Assembly: GCF_958298935.1 (NCBI RefSeq)
Contig: NC_084924.1
Span: 7,874,001-7,938,000 of the forward strand
DNA length: 64,000 nt
Source: Phragmites australis
Taxonomy: Eukaryota > Streptophyta > Magnoliopsida > Poales > Poaceae
Reading direction: 5' to 3'
Shown: in pieces, positions 23,345-35,390 of the stretch
Numbering within the stretch: the stretch's first letter is position 1
Layout of the letters: each line of letters begins with the position of its first letter
Translations under genes and position numbers: made by a program
Notes under the pieces: model-generated
The model's database searches: none
Told to the model about the DNA's origin: nothing
Seen by the model: the letters and a program-made list of their open reading frames with translations, nothing else

Positions 23345-26300
23345 TCATTTACATATTGGATAAAAGCTCAGGGAAATCAGTGCAAAGTTGATCTTCACGT
23401 TCCCATATTGCTTCATCTCCAGAATGATTGCTCCATTGAATCTTGAGGAACTTAGTTGAACGACGTCTTGTCTTTCGTTCATCTTCATCAAGGATGCGGA
23501 TCGGATGCTCAGGATAGGAAAGATCGGGTTGGAGACTCTGACCATCCAGTTCCACAACTTTGGTTGGGACTTAAAAACATTTCTTCAATTACGAGACATG
23601 AAAGACATTGTGCACGTTTGGAAAGGATGTAGGCAGCTCCAATTGATAGGCCACTGCTCCACGACTAGCAATGACTTGGAAAGGACCAACATATCGAGGT
23701 GTCAACTTTCCCTTAACTTGAAAACATTGGGTTCTTGCAAGGAGCAACCTTGAGGTAGACATAGTCTCCCAAATTGAAAAAGAGTTCACACCAATGATGA
23801 TTGGCGTAGCTCTTTTGACGAGATTGCATTGTAAGCAAATGCTCGTGTATTGTCTTGACATGTTATTCCGCTTCCCTAACCAAGTTCAGACCAAGGAATG
23901 GTCTCTCTCTAAGCCTGGACTAATTGAGGGGAGTTCTACACCTCCTTCCGTAAAGTGCTTCAAAAAGTTACATCTTGATACTTGATTGATAGCTATTGTT
24001 GTATGAGAACTCTATAAATGATAAGCAAATTTCCCACATCTTTAAATAGGTGAGAGCACAAGTTCGCAACATTTCCTCAAGTATTTGATTCACCCCCTCA
24101 GTTTGCCCATCGATTTGAGGATGGTAGGTGGTGCAATGGAAGAGATCGGTGCCCATGGCTTCATGGAGACTCCTCCAAAACTAAGAGGTAAACTGTGAGC
24201 CTCAATTGGAGATGATATTTTTTTGGGACACCGTGAAGGCAAACAATTCGAGTGAGTTACAATTCTGCATACTACTTCCCAGAATAGGCTATCTTGATGG
24301 GAAGGAAATGTACGGATTTGGTGAAGCGATCACCGATAACCCAATAGAGTCGAGAGGTCTTGGGTAGTCCAACAATAAAATCCATGCCAATCTCTTCCCA
24401 TTTTCAAGAGGGGATCAACAATGATTTAAGGGTACTAGCCAATTTGAGATGGTTGCCTTCCACTCTTTGACAAACGTCACACTCAGCCACATATCGAGCA
24501 ATTTTTCACTTCATGCGAGTCCACCAAAACCTTTGCTTGAGATTTTGATACAATTTTGTTCTTCCGAGGTGAATGGAAAGCAACAAAGCTTGAGCTTCAT
24601 CCAATATTTTCTTTTTCAACTCATGGACCTTTGGAACCAGTCCATACCCTTGTTAGTCCTTTGGGCTTCTTTGATTTGATCCGGAATAGTGGATTTGATC
24701 TTAAAGTTCACAAGGAATCCTTCTTTGACCATTTCTAAACCAAGTCCTCGAAATTCGTTGCAAAGGGTGACGACTACGGGCTGGATTATAAGGCAATTAC
24801 ATTGGAACTTTCGACTCAGAGCATCAACAACTACATTAGCCTTGTGGGGATGATAGTGAACTTCCAACTCATAGACATTAATCAATTCAAGCCACCTTCG
24901 TTGCCTCATATTGAGATCAGCTTGAGTGAAGATGTACTTGAGGCTTTTGTGATCGATGTAGATGTGGCAATGATTCCTAAGAAGATAATGACGCCAAATC
25001 TTTAGAGCATGCACAATGACTGCAATCTCTAGGTCATGAGTAGGATAGTTTTCCTCATGGTGTTTTAATTGATGAGAGGCGTAAGCAACAACTCGATCTT
25101 CTTGCATAAGGACGCAACCGAGTCCAATGTGAGAAGCATCGCAGTAGACATTAAAGCTCTTCTGCATGTCCAGTTGAGCTAGAATGGGTGCGGTGGTGAA
25201 AAGAAATTGCAAGGTTTGGAAGGCTTGCTCACACTCTTTGGACCACTTGAAACCACACCATTCTTCAATAATTCAATCATAGGCTTTGCAATCTTGGAGA
25301 ATATTTCGATAAACCGGCGGTAATAACCCTCAAGTCCAAGAAAACTCTAGATATTGGTTACGCTTCATGGCTGCACCAAATTAAGCACATCTTGCACCTT
25401 ATTTGGATCAACTGTGATGCCATTTCGGAAATAACATGACCCAGAAAGGAGACTTCCTTCATCCAGAATTAACACTTGCTGAACTTGGCATAAAGATGAC
25501 GCTTCCAAGTTTCTCAAGAACAACTCGTAGATGTTCAGCATGTTCCTTTTCCGTCTTGGAATAAATAAGGATATCATCAATAAATATTACGACGAAGGTG
25601 TCGAGCTCCTCCATAAAGACCACGTTCATCCAATACATGAAATAGGTCGACGCATTGGATAGGGCAAAGGATATGATGGTATACTCCTAAAGCCTATAAC
25701 AACTAGAGAAAGCCGTCTTCGGAATGTCTTCGGTTCGGATTTTGATTTGATGATAGCCCAACCTTAAATCCATCTTGGAAAAGAAGCAGGATCTAGAGAG
25801 TTGATCAAATAAAATATCAATTCGAGGAAGAGGGTACTCGTTCTTGATGATGATTGCATTCAACGGACGGTAGTCAACACACATCCACAAACTTTGGTCC
25901 TTCTTCTTGACAAAGAGAGCCGGACATCCTCAATGTGAGGAGCTCAGATAAATAAAGCTCTTCTTAGACAACTCCTTGAGTTGCTTCTTCAGCTCCACCA
26001 ATTAATTGGGAGGCATCCGATACAATCTCTTACATACCGGGGTCATTCTGGGTACTAGATCAATAGCGAACTCAACTTCCCGACGAGCGACATTCCTGGT
26101 AACTCCTCTAGAAATACATCCGGGTACTCACACACCACCAAGAACTACATCAATGTCTTTAGTCGTGGCACCCTCCAAGGCATAAAGATAAGAACCACCC
26201 TTATCAAGGTTGAGGGAAATTCGAATGTCGAACGAATCCTTCAGTGTGATAACTCTTCAAGCACAATCAATGAGGGTGCTATTCTTGGCTAGCCAATTCA

Positions 26301-26580
26301 TACCCAATATAACATCTAATCCCAATAAGTCGATCCCAATCATATTGGCATGAAGAGGACTCCATCAATGAGGATTTGTGCGTTCCGAACGATATGCTTG
26401 GAGAATATCTCTCCACCGGGTGTGGTTATGAGGTAGGGATTATGGTACAACAAATCCTTATGAATGCATAAGAAGCTCTAGAATCAAAAAGTACGGTAAT
26501 GGGTGAGAATTGATGGTGAGCATACCTAAAAGCACATTGTCGTCCTCTGGAACTTCTTCAATGGTGGTGTAGTTAACACG
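23345..26580 (-). pseudogene. Gypsy pol: protease, RT, RNase H, integrase, chromodomain
   Basis: From right to left on the minus strand: a protease region with GIDLLGLDVILGMNWLA (about 26345-26280); reverse transcriptase with [21 protein letters not shown] and the catalytic FIDDILIYSKT near 25590-25555; RNase H with [15 protein letters not shown] and [13 protein letters not shown] (25212-24850); integrase with MDFIVGLPKT, DRFTKS and YHPQIDGQTEGVNQ (24450-24070); KLTPRYVGPFQVI and VHNVFHVS (to 23589); and a chromodomain with YPEHPIRILDEDE and QWSNHSGDEAIWERE (23500-23380). Stops and shifts break it repeatedly, and the second catalytic Asp of integrase has become Asn followed by a stop (about 24217-24209). 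Confidence 0.92.
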
Positions 26581-26595
26581 ACTATGCTTTGGAAC

Positions 26596-27540
26596 CTATG
26601 TGTTCTCAGGTGCTTGGTGTGGTGGTGGCACTGGAGGTGAGGTTGGCTGCCTCAGGGCATTCACCATGCTACCTTGCTTAGGGAAACCACACTCTCGAGC
26701 AATGTGTCTGGTACGACCGCAATTGAAGCATGCGCCCCTCAGGCCATCGCCTTGGTTGACTTGATTTCTGGTGGGCCATTGTGGTTGTCCTTGAGGAGGA
26801 GGAGGAGGGTGCCTAAGAATCCACATAGGCTGCTGAGGAGCCTGAGACAGTGCATGGGGTGGAGGGAGCCCCGTGCATGCATGTTGTGAGCTAGCGCTTG
26901 GTGGAGGAAGTGGAGCTCTCTTGCACTCTTCTCCTCTTGGTGGTTCATCTTGTACTCCACCGTGATAGTCGTGTTTACCAGTTCATTGAAACCGGTGAAC
27001 TCACGAGCCAAAAGTTTATCTTGCATCTTGCTTGTTAGCCCATTAATGAAATGATCCGGTTTCTTACCATCGGTGTTGACTTCCTCAGGGGCATATTGGG
27101 CCAAATAGTTGAACTCTCGCCCATAATCCATTACAGACTTGCCTCCTTGTTTAAGATCCATGAATTTCTGCCTCTTGATATCCATCACACCTGTGGGATG
27201 TGGTTCACAGAACTCTGCCCAAGGTATGCGATGATTGGCCAGTTGCACAGCAAGGAAATTCGTCTACCATGCCCCGGTTGCTCCTTGAAGTTGGTGTGCG
27301 GCATAGGAGGGTCTTCTCATGATCCTTGCATCGAATAAAAGCAAGCTTTTGCTCGATGGTGTGAAGCCAGTCATCAGCGTCGAGAGGGTCCTTGGCGTGA
27401 GTGAAGATGGGCGGATGAGTACGAAGGAAGTCGGAGTGGTCATCCTGACTATTGGCTCCACCTCCACCATGGGAAGCCATATTCCAAACCAGAGCTTCGA
27501 TAAGTTGGGTTCGATCCTGACGATTCTGTTCAATTCTCAT
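26596..27540 (-). pseudogene. Gypsy gag
   Basis: The minus-strand frames carry HPPIFTHAKDPLDADDWL, IEQKLAFIRC, then KRQKFMDLKQGGKSVMDYGR, FNYLAQYAPEEV and, at the C-terminus, the zinc knuckle CFNCGRTRHIARECG (CX2CX4HX4C intact). This is the capsid and nucleocapsid precursor of the retrotransposon. Two frameshifts split it, at about 27230 and 26800. Confidence 0.9.
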
Positions 27541-28265
27541 CTACACCTCCACCATGGTCGGCAGTGGGGTGGGGTCCATTCACTCGATCCTTCCGGATCA
27601 TTGTCTTCGGAACTGTTGCAGGTCCTTATCCTATCGTTTATCCAAGTTTAGTAACAAAAGGGATACTCTAAAGGGTCGGTATAGACAAAAAATCATAGAC
27701 AAAAAGGAGAAATAAAACTAGTAACCAGCAAGCGAAAGAATCATTCCAACTTGACAGTTATGCATGTATGCACAATGAGGGGTATGCATATGCTCATGGT
27801 CCTATTCGACACATCACTCACATTTCAACAACTCCCACTAAACCTAGCAAACCTTAAGGTCACTACATATCGGGCATAAAATGACGGATTAAACATTCAA
27901 CGAGTTTACGTCAACTTAGCAATTTCCAAACTTTTAGGATGATTAAGTAGCTAGTTCCTAATTCCTATTCCTTAAGTTCGACTACCTTTACTTATCAACT
28001 TAATTCCTTTAACACAGGAGACATACTTACATGACTATACCCATCCTCAATCCATGAAGGAAAAAGAGTCAAGATAGATAGATTGGAGAAATTTGCTCTC
28101 TAACTTTTAAGGGCTCAGCAGCAAGATGAGATAACTCTAGGAAATAGAAGGAATAAAATAGATAAACCATGCTAAATTTCAATTTTTTAGCTCTAATTAG
28201 TGAATTTATCAAATTTTAATTAACCCGCTTACTAACTAATCTATGGTTAATTCTATCAACCTTGT

Positions 28266-28279
28266 CTCTAATACCACGC
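28266..28279 (-). promoter_or_regulatory. Gypsy primer-binding site
   Basis: On the minus strand the sequence next to the LTR end is GCGTGGTATTAGAGAC. This matches the usual TGGTATCAGAG site for initiator methionine tRNA with one change. It fixes the right-hand LTR as the 5' LTR. Confidence 0.8.
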
Positions 28280-31129
28280 TGTCAGACTCGACCAAATTAT
28301 AGTCAGCTTAATCGACAATTAAGTCGATTAAAACGGAAGTAATTCCGGTAACCTTGATATATGCTTAACAAAGCCTAAGATCACATTATATACCGTTTAC
28401 AATATAGTTTCATCATAATATATGAATAGAGTACAAAAGTTTTAACTTTTATTACATACTTTGTTCTAAGTTCCAGTTTCTACTTAGATCAGAGTTTTCA
28501 TATGCAGCGAAAAGATATTAATAAAACAAACGGTCAGTGGCACCATTACCTAAAAGCCACCACCGAGACTAGCTCAGACATTCAATCTCTACACCTGGCC
28601 ATCTCCAGCATAAGTGGGATAAAAGTACACGTATACGAGTTCGTCGTTACCTGCATCAACTGAAGGGCAACACCATGAGTACGAAGGTACTCGCATGACT
28701 GACACAATATGGGCATATACTATCTCGACTCCAAGGAAAATGCATTGAGTTGAATAGCAAGAAAATATCCACAAAGTTAAACTCACTCAGCAAAAAGTAC
28801 TTTAACCAATATACTGATATGAACAACTAATATTGACTGACAATAAAGATAATCTTCAATAAATTAAACTTTGCTCAACTTAAAACAAGTACTAGCACAT
28901 GCTTCTGCTAGAAACCTACATACTTTTATTTTCCCAAACTGAACTAAAACTCTACGATGTTGCCTGATGAAACTTAAGCGTGCTCCATGACCGAGAGCAC
29001 AATAATTTGAATTGATTTTACATCCTGCAGGGGAGTACTTCTTTACCCACACGACATGAGACAACCGACCAAATAACCCGTCAATTACAAGTGATGATTC
29101 ACGTGACAACCATTCACGTACCACCCTGAACCTTTGTTCCCATGTCCAAGCCTACAAAGAGTACCTAGGTCCACTCCTGGATACCCCTAGGAGTCTCTTA
29201 CAACTCACAACCTTGGACAGATGAGTCAAATGAATGTGGTGACATATGATACTTAGCTCAACCTTACCATATTCAGATATGTAGTAGTACGAAAAAGTGC
29301 TTAGACCAACAGACACCACAGATGGTGCTTAAACGATACAAGCAGTCTATGACACTCGGGTCTCCTCTCCCGAACAACCCCTAGAACTCGCTCAGATCTC
29401 ATCTCATTCTCACCAATACAACACCCCAACTTGCCATTCTTTTGAAACAATAATTGAAATTTCGATAGCTTGCGAACGACGATGATGTCCATCGCTTGAC
29501 TTCTACTGAGGACCTATGCAAAGCTAAGCTATTACCGCATCACTTTTAAGTTAGACCAAGACACATTTTACCCAGGTTACAGGGATCAGAACAAACAATT
29601 TTGTCAAGGTAGGTACTATGCAATAACTAGGATCTACCCGATTCCCAACCATATCTCGCTAAAAATATGCATATATGACATATAACAAAACTTAGTAAAT
29701 TGACCAACAATTCACAAAAATATAGGAGAGATATGATATATGCTTGCTTCGTGCTTCCTGGATGTTTCGTGCGCAACACTCACAAAACTCCGCAGGTTCG
29801 TTTTCGGTTTCTACCATGCGACTCTCTGAAGCGTCGGTTGCTAAATAAATAACATGCAATGAAGGATGCTCCACAGTGTATGACGACAATGGAGATGCAA
29901 TGCATAATGGCTTGAGTTTTTAAACATCAAAGATTTTTCTTAATTTTGATTATTACTAATCATTTAATATATTCTTGGATTAATTAAGCTTAATTCAAGC
30001 TTGGATCCTTAACCAAAAGTTAACTACACTTAACATGAGGATGGGCATTTTTAATGAACAGAGCATAAAACAAGAAGATTAACAAAATTAATTTCATCAA
30101 TTTTGGAGAAACCAATAATTTATACGATTCAATAAATCTTAAACACATTTTCATTACCAAAGAAAAATTAGTACATATTTCATGGCTCTTAGCTTTTTTT
30201 TTTAACATGTAGAGCATGATAATTCAAAGCTAAAAACATTGGTTTCACAATTTTTGGAGCAGTATTCAATTTTCTATGCATTTTACAAGTTTCAGTCAAT
30301 TTAGTAGTGCAATAACAAATTAATTTCGTGTTTTATAGAATAACCGAATATAAAAAGGGCCCTAATCCTTTTTTTACACATGACCGGCTAGTCAATGAGG
30401 TGAAACACAGGCCCCAACTTATTTGACTCAGGTCAAAATTGCCTGGGCGCTGGCTGCACAGTGCACCGGCGGCACGGATGGCCTCACTGGCGGCAAACGG
30501 CAGCGTGGCTTGGCTAGCGGAGGGTAGTAGCGGCACCAACGTGATATGGGGAACTCGCCGGTGGCACACGTTGTCGACGGCAATGGCCGGAGAGCGGCCA
30601 GCGGCAGCGTACCGTGGTGGAAGCACGGCGACGGCTCGGTCAAACACGTCGACGGCTAAACGAAGGCCAAAACGGCCTGACCAAGGACACCACAAGAACC
30701 AGCATGCAACAATGAAAGTATCTACGCACAACTCGGTTGGCGGGCCTATCCGGACCATGGCCGGCGGTGAGCGCTCAGGAGCGACGGTGCTCGATCATCG
30801 AGGACGATTGCGCCGGCGTCGGGCCAAATGGAAACGGACGTGCGCAAATGCTTTAAGGGTTCATGTGGAGGCTCACCTAGTGGTCGGTTGATGCGAAGGA
30901 GCAACGGGGAGGTGGCTTGATGGTGACGGACAGATCAAGCAACCGGATATGGAGATGACAACACGGGGAGTCCGATCTGGTGGGGGAGAGGGTGAATTAA
31001 GTCGGGAAAAATGACAGGAGTTTTAGGTGCATCTCCCTGTGTCTTCACACGGCTCGAGCTGGGGCTAAACAGGCTCGAGCATGGCCGATTTGTCCAATAG
31101 AAATGGTGTGGCTTTGCTCTGCTGCTCTG

Positions 31130-31181
<52 letters not shown>

Positions 31182-31810
31182 GAGGGGGAGGGAGAGAGGG
31201 TATAGGCGGCGACCGATACCTTGGAAATCGCTCGGTGGCGTGACTCGATGGCTGACCTCCAAAGTCCACAAAACCATCTGCCGCCTCTGAGAAGTGCTCG
31301 GCGAGAGAGAGGCTGGTCATTGGAGGGGATGACATTGGGCTCGGAGAACAGTAGCCAACAGGGAAAAAACAATCTCCGCCTTCTCTAATTCAAAAATTGG
31401 AGTTTCTGTGGTCCAAAAATTGCAGAACAAATTTGTGTGAAACTATAATTCGTGTGCAACCCATTTTAATTTGTTTGACCCAAAAAGCCTGAGTCAAATT
31501 TGAATTAAACTTCTTCAAAGTTGCAACCTTTTCTAACTTGCTTCAATTTTTAAGGACTCAATTTAAATCCCAAAATTTAGGAAAATTCACTAGTATTCTT
31601 TACATGCCATGTACTAATTTCTAAAATTATTTCAAACCATATGTTGCATAGCATATTTGTGAGTTCCTTCAGAATAAATTAATTAAAATAAAATTTGACA
31701 ATTCTTGTTTAAATTTACAAGCACTCATTTTCTTGCTCAAAACCTTAATTATGAGGCTAACGATACTCATTAATGCTTAATGACATGTTTAAAAGTTTTA
31801 GGTTGTCACA
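28280..31810 (-). repeat. 5' LTR of the gypsy element (full length)
   Basis: 3531 bp from TGTCAGACTC to GGTTGTCACA. In transcription sense it begins TGTGACAACC, a common start for grass gypsy LTRs. It contains a GC-rich block (30420-31370) with a (GA)n run. The frames there have no family motifs and I do not call a gene. Confidence 0.9.
31132..31178 (+). repeat. (GA)n microsatellite
   Basis: About 23 uninterrupted GA units inside the gypsy 5' LTR. It produces spurious Arg/Glu and Ser/Leu frames on the two strands. Confidence 0.95.
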
Positions 31811-32848
31811 ATGGTACAACTCTTGGTTCACATCGTGAATGAGAATTGCATTGGGACCTATATTCTCATATTAGATGTATGCGTTTGAGAAGTACATGGA
31901 CATTCTCAAGGGCTATGTACGGAATCGTGCTCATCTAGAAGGTTTCATGATTAAGGGCTACAATACTGAGGAAGTCGTTGAGTGTTGCATGGATTACATA
32001 AAAGATGCGAATCCGATTGGTGTACCTTTATCTCGACATGAGGGACCAAAGGAAAGAAAAGATTCATCGATGAGGATTACAAAGCAATGGAAGAAGCACA
32101 TTTCACCATCTTGCAACAGTTCAAGATAGTGGAGTCGTACGTTGAGCAACACCTGAATGAGCTTCACATAGAAAATCTAGGCCACTCGGATGATTGGATC
32201 ATGAAAGATCACAAACGTCGCTTTATCATATGGTTCAAGAACCAAAACCTACTAGATGGTAAATCCGTAGATAAAAAACACTGTAAAGTTGGCTTGTGAC
32301 CCATCAAGTTTAGTTTCCTCATGGCAAGCATATGTCATTAATTGGTACATATTTTATACCAAAGCAAAGGACAAGAAGAACACGGCCCAAAACAACGGTG
32401 TTTTGATAGAAACCTATGACACAAGAGGGGAAACGAGCTATTATGGGTTCATAGACGAAATATGGGAACTCAACTATGAAGTAAATCTACATGTCCCATC
32501 TTTTGATGCAAATGGGTCAAACACCCAAATAGTGTGACGGTGAATAACTACAAGTTCACAACTGTTGACCTCAACATTGTTGACCATAAAGATAACACAT
32601 GGGTACTTATTGATCACATCACACATATTTTCTATATAATTGACCCCACGAATAAAAAGAAGCACATAGTTGGTGCTAGAAAACAAAGAATTGTAAGAGT
32701 TGAGAATGTAGAAGATGACGAAGAATTCAATCAGTTCAATGTCGTGTCGCCTTTTGGAGATCCAGAAAAGATCAAACTTATAGCAGCAAGATCTGTGATG
32801 CCCTACATGCGTTTTGGTGGTGTAGTTAAAATAATTCAAGGTAAATAG
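31811..32848 (+). pseudogene. CACTA TNP2-type transposase, 3' part with DUF4216-like region
   Basis: Starting at the second copy of ATGGT the translation continues VQLLVHIVNEI, then YAFEKYMDILKGYVRNRAH, EGFMIKGYNTEEVVE and PIGVPLSRHEG, all standard TNP2 C-terminal landmarks. After a shift, YDTRGETSYYGFIDEIWELN (32415-32475) and KFTTVDLNIVDH, DPTNKKKHIV, RIVRVENVEDDEEFNQF (32550-32745) form the DUF4216-like block. It ends at 32848 and contains several stops. The fit with the 5' part across the gypsy insertion shows they were one gene. Confidence 0.87.
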
Positions 32849-32851
32849 TGT

Positions 32852-32950
32852 CATGTTATGTAACTTAGTTTCCAATGTGATGTTCATATTATGCAACTTA
32901 TTTTTCAATGTGACATTCATGTTATGTAACTTAATTTTCAATGTGACTAT
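32852..32950 (+). repeat. 33-bp tandem repeat, three copies
   Basis: The unit starts CATGTTATGTAACTTA and ends CAATGTGA, at 32852, 32885 and 32918. It lies just after the transposase stop in the CACTA element. Confidence 0.8.
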
Positions 32951-33239
32951 TGATTCCCGAAAGTGAAAAAAATGATATTATTTAATAAACCTGTTAAAAA
33001 CATATTTAATTTATATCGAGGGTATGTGTGAAGTAATATTATGCTTTAATTTATATTTAAGACATGTATTAACTAAGAAGCTTAATTTTTTTCATTAACT
33101 ATACGTATTGCCTTATAAAATAAAAATATGTATTATAAGAATACGACATAGTATATGAGGTTGTATTAAGGACATGTATTAAATATATGCATATACAATA
33201 TGTAATAGAAGAATATCTCCTGGCAAAACAATAAGAAAA

Positions 33240-33888
33240 AGATCAGTGTCGGTTCTAAGTAATAATCAATACTGATACATGTACCAGTACCGGTTTGTAC
33301 CTAAAACTGGTACTGATGCCTTATCTATAGCACTTAGACCTATCAAAAACATATTTAAAATGATTTTCATAGGCAGGTAATATAATCTGCAACCTGCGGA
33401 AATACATTTCCACAGGCGGTTTCTTACGTCCATCGCCTGTGAAAATGCATTTCTAATATGCCCGGTGCGAGGCGTCGAAACCCTATCTCCCATTGACGAA
33501 CTTAGACAGCGCTGACAGGCTGCCTGCACGCATCGCCGCTATCGACGTCCTCTCTGATGCCTGGCCTCTGTTCCACAACCAACGCCTACTCCATGGCCAA
33601 GGTCCTCCTCCTTATGCCTAGTGCCTCCCTCCTCCTCACGCCGCCAACGACTGAGGGGCCTCCTTCCTCCGCGTGCCGCCATCCTCCCGTAGTCTGAGTC
33701 GCCGCTGCCATGCCACAGCTTGGGCTCATTTCATTTTTTTTTTTTGGCTCCTGAGAACGCATATCACTATCGGTTCTACACTCAACAGTGATAATTACAA
33801 TTTTCACTACTACGTAAAGGCTACTGGTTCCAAAACCTACAGTTATGGGGTTTTGGAACCGGCAGTGATCCGCCTTTCTATGGTAGTG
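33240..33888. mobile_element. CACTA-type terminal/subterminal sequence, possible non-autonomous insertion
   Basis: Motifs of the form TACCAGTACCGG and CGGCAGTGATCCG typical of CACTA ends occur at 33270-33320 and 33770-33888, around a GC-rich centre. The right boundary CTATGGTAGTG reads CACTACCATAG on the other strand. A matching left CACTA end was not found at 33240, so the extent is uncertain. Confidence 0.4.
33805..33888. mobile_element. 84-bp hairpin with CACTA-like ends
   Basis: Starts CACTACTACGTAAAGG and ends with the reverse complement of CACTACCATAGAAAGG. Inside, GGTTCCAAAACC and GGTTTTGGAACC form a perfect 12-bp inverted repeat around an 11-bp loop. No 3-bp duplication (TTT left, CCC right). 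Confidence 0.5.
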
Positions 33889-34289
33889 CCCCCTACAACT
33901 TTAAGTAAATTTGATACATCAATTAATTCTAAAAGTTTATTTGCGCCTAACTTGGTCGATTAAGAACTATTAATAGGTATTCATGTAGCGACCACTTTAT
34001 TTGTATAATACTGATGTTGAAGTGGAATAAACTCGTGGTCCTTGACTCAACTGGTCTCTCTCAATCATCCTACAAAGATACCATCGGTATTATATAGATG
34101 TAAGAAAATCCCCATACAAACAATCCATATAATTCAATTATGAATTAATAATAACTTCTTGGCATTCGAATAGGGCTTACAAGTGGTAAGTGCTGCAAGG
34201 TAGGAGACACGATATGGTCAAGTTGGATGAGATATTTGTCCGTACATACTTTTCGGTAATAATACACCTCTAATGCTTGTATCTCATTA

Positions 34290-34710
34290 TTTATGACGAA
34301 GAGTACTGTTGAACTAACAAATATGTTGCATTATTATTTGAAGTGTCACAAGCAAAGCTTCGATACCATTCTTTGTGGATACTATATTTGCCAGTTTCTT
34401 AGAGTAAATAGGAGGTACACAATGAATCATGAGGGCATAAGTCTTCATTGTGCTCGCACATTCTTATTTGTTTACGATTCCATTGTCACTAATATTTTAA
34501 CTTTTTTAGTTGTATTTTTATTGCAGGCACGGATGATTGAATGTACTAACTCCCCGCTAACCGACATAGATATCCAAAACATCTAACGTGACATGTGCCG
34601 GTTTATAATGCACGAAGTCATCTACAAGAAAGGCATGTTCTTTGATCACGGAGATGAATTGGTTAGCCATCCGAGGCTTTATGAGTGGGAGAGAAAACAA
34701 TACTTCTAGT
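34290..34710 (+). pseudogene. Ulp1-like (C48) cysteine protease remnant in CACTA
   Basis: The translation gives KQSFDTILCGYYICQFLRV, then, after a stop, RDMCRFIMHEVIYKKGMFFD and YEWERKQYF. This is the C-terminal end of the Ulp1/SENP-like proteins encoded in many plant CACTA elements; the Cys in LCGYY is the usual nucleophile position. The upstream half with the His and Asp is not recognisable and stops are present, so no active protease is expected. Confidence 0.7.
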
Positions 34711-34869
34711 AATATTAGCTGAGTTATTATTGTACTTGTTGAATATTATCTTGTTATGTAAATACTATGTTGATATCTGTGTTGAAATGCTGTTGAAATC
34801 TGTGATATAACATTTGTCTTGAAAATGTGTAGAAATTTGGAGGAAAAAAATAAAATATATACCCATCAC

Positions 34870-35100
34870 AAATTTGGAATACATACTACAAGTGGGTGCT
34901 AAAATGTGCCGTCTATAGAAACATATTATCAGAGGCGATCGTTTTAAGGAACTGTCTCTAGCAATCAATTACCATAGCCAGTTTCTTAAGTGAACCTATG
35001 GAAATCATCAATTTTCACGGGCCTTTGACCAGAAACGAGTGACTAAACGCCTTTGTAAACGGGTTACTACCCACCTCTGCAAATAATTTTTGTAGTAGTG
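34870..35100. repeat. Right subterminal and terminal repeat of the CACTA element
   Basis: Contains AGGCGATCG and related repeats and ends TTTTTGTAGTAGTG, the reverse complement of CACTACTACAAAAA. Confidence 0.75.
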
Positions 35101-35135
35101 ATAGGATATATCCTCTAAGAATAAAAAAAATAGTA

Positions 35136-35390
35136 CTCCATATAACCATAAATATATGATATTTTGGATAAAGTCTGATCAAACTTTTAAAACTTTGATC
35201 ATCAAATTTTTTTTGAAACATTTAGCTTCGTAACATAAAAATTATATGTGTATATTATTTTAAAAAAATATTTCCATAATATTGTAAACTTATTGGATTT
35301 TATAAATTTATTCTAGTTAAAAATAATGATCAAAATTACACATAAAAATTGTGTGATACCCAAAACGTCAAAAAACATTATTGGAGGGAG
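35136..35390. mobile_element. Stowaway-type MITE
   Basis: The right end is TTGGAGGGAG, reverse complement CTCCCTCCAA, and the left end begins CTCCATATAA. The element is 255 bp, AT-rich, and flanked by TA on both sides. Confidence 0.75.

Larger units (their letters stand above)
21356..31810 (-). mobile_element. Ty3/gypsy chromovirus-like retrotransposon nested in CACTA
   Basis: Both ends are TGTCA...TGTCACA and the element is flanked by a perfect 5-bp duplication ATGGT (21351-21355 and 31811-31815). Coding is on the minus strand in the order gag, protease, reverse transcriptase, RNase H, integrase, chromodomain, typical of Ty3/gypsy chromoviruses (Tekay/Del-like). The 5' LTR is on the right (28280-31810) and the 3' LTR on the left starts at 21356. 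All genes are broken. The LTRs differ by many substitutions and in length, so the insertion is old. Confidence 0.93.
18090..35100 (+). mobile_element. CACTA transposon (host of the nested gypsy element)
   Basis: The right end is well defined: the reverse complement of 35070-35100 begins CACTACTACAAAAATTATT. The left end is tentative at CACTAAGAGATTTTT (18090). Between lie subterminal repeats, a TNP2-type transposase, a DUF4216-like region and a Ulp1-like protease remnant, all on the plus strand. A gypsy element occupies 21356-31810; without it the CACTA is about 6.5 kb. A 3-bp duplication is not secure (AGA left, ATA right). Coding parts are full of stops. Confidence 0.8.

Noticed and set aside
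30420..31375. Open frames of 140-150 codons in the gypsy LTR
   Set aside because: They overlap each other on both strands, include a (GA)n run and lie within an LTR defined by its ends and target duplication. No protein family is recognisable.
33590..33720. Possible coding exon in the GC-rich core of the CACTA-like segment
   Set aside because: It has stops in all frames at short intervals and lies between CACTA subterminal motifs.
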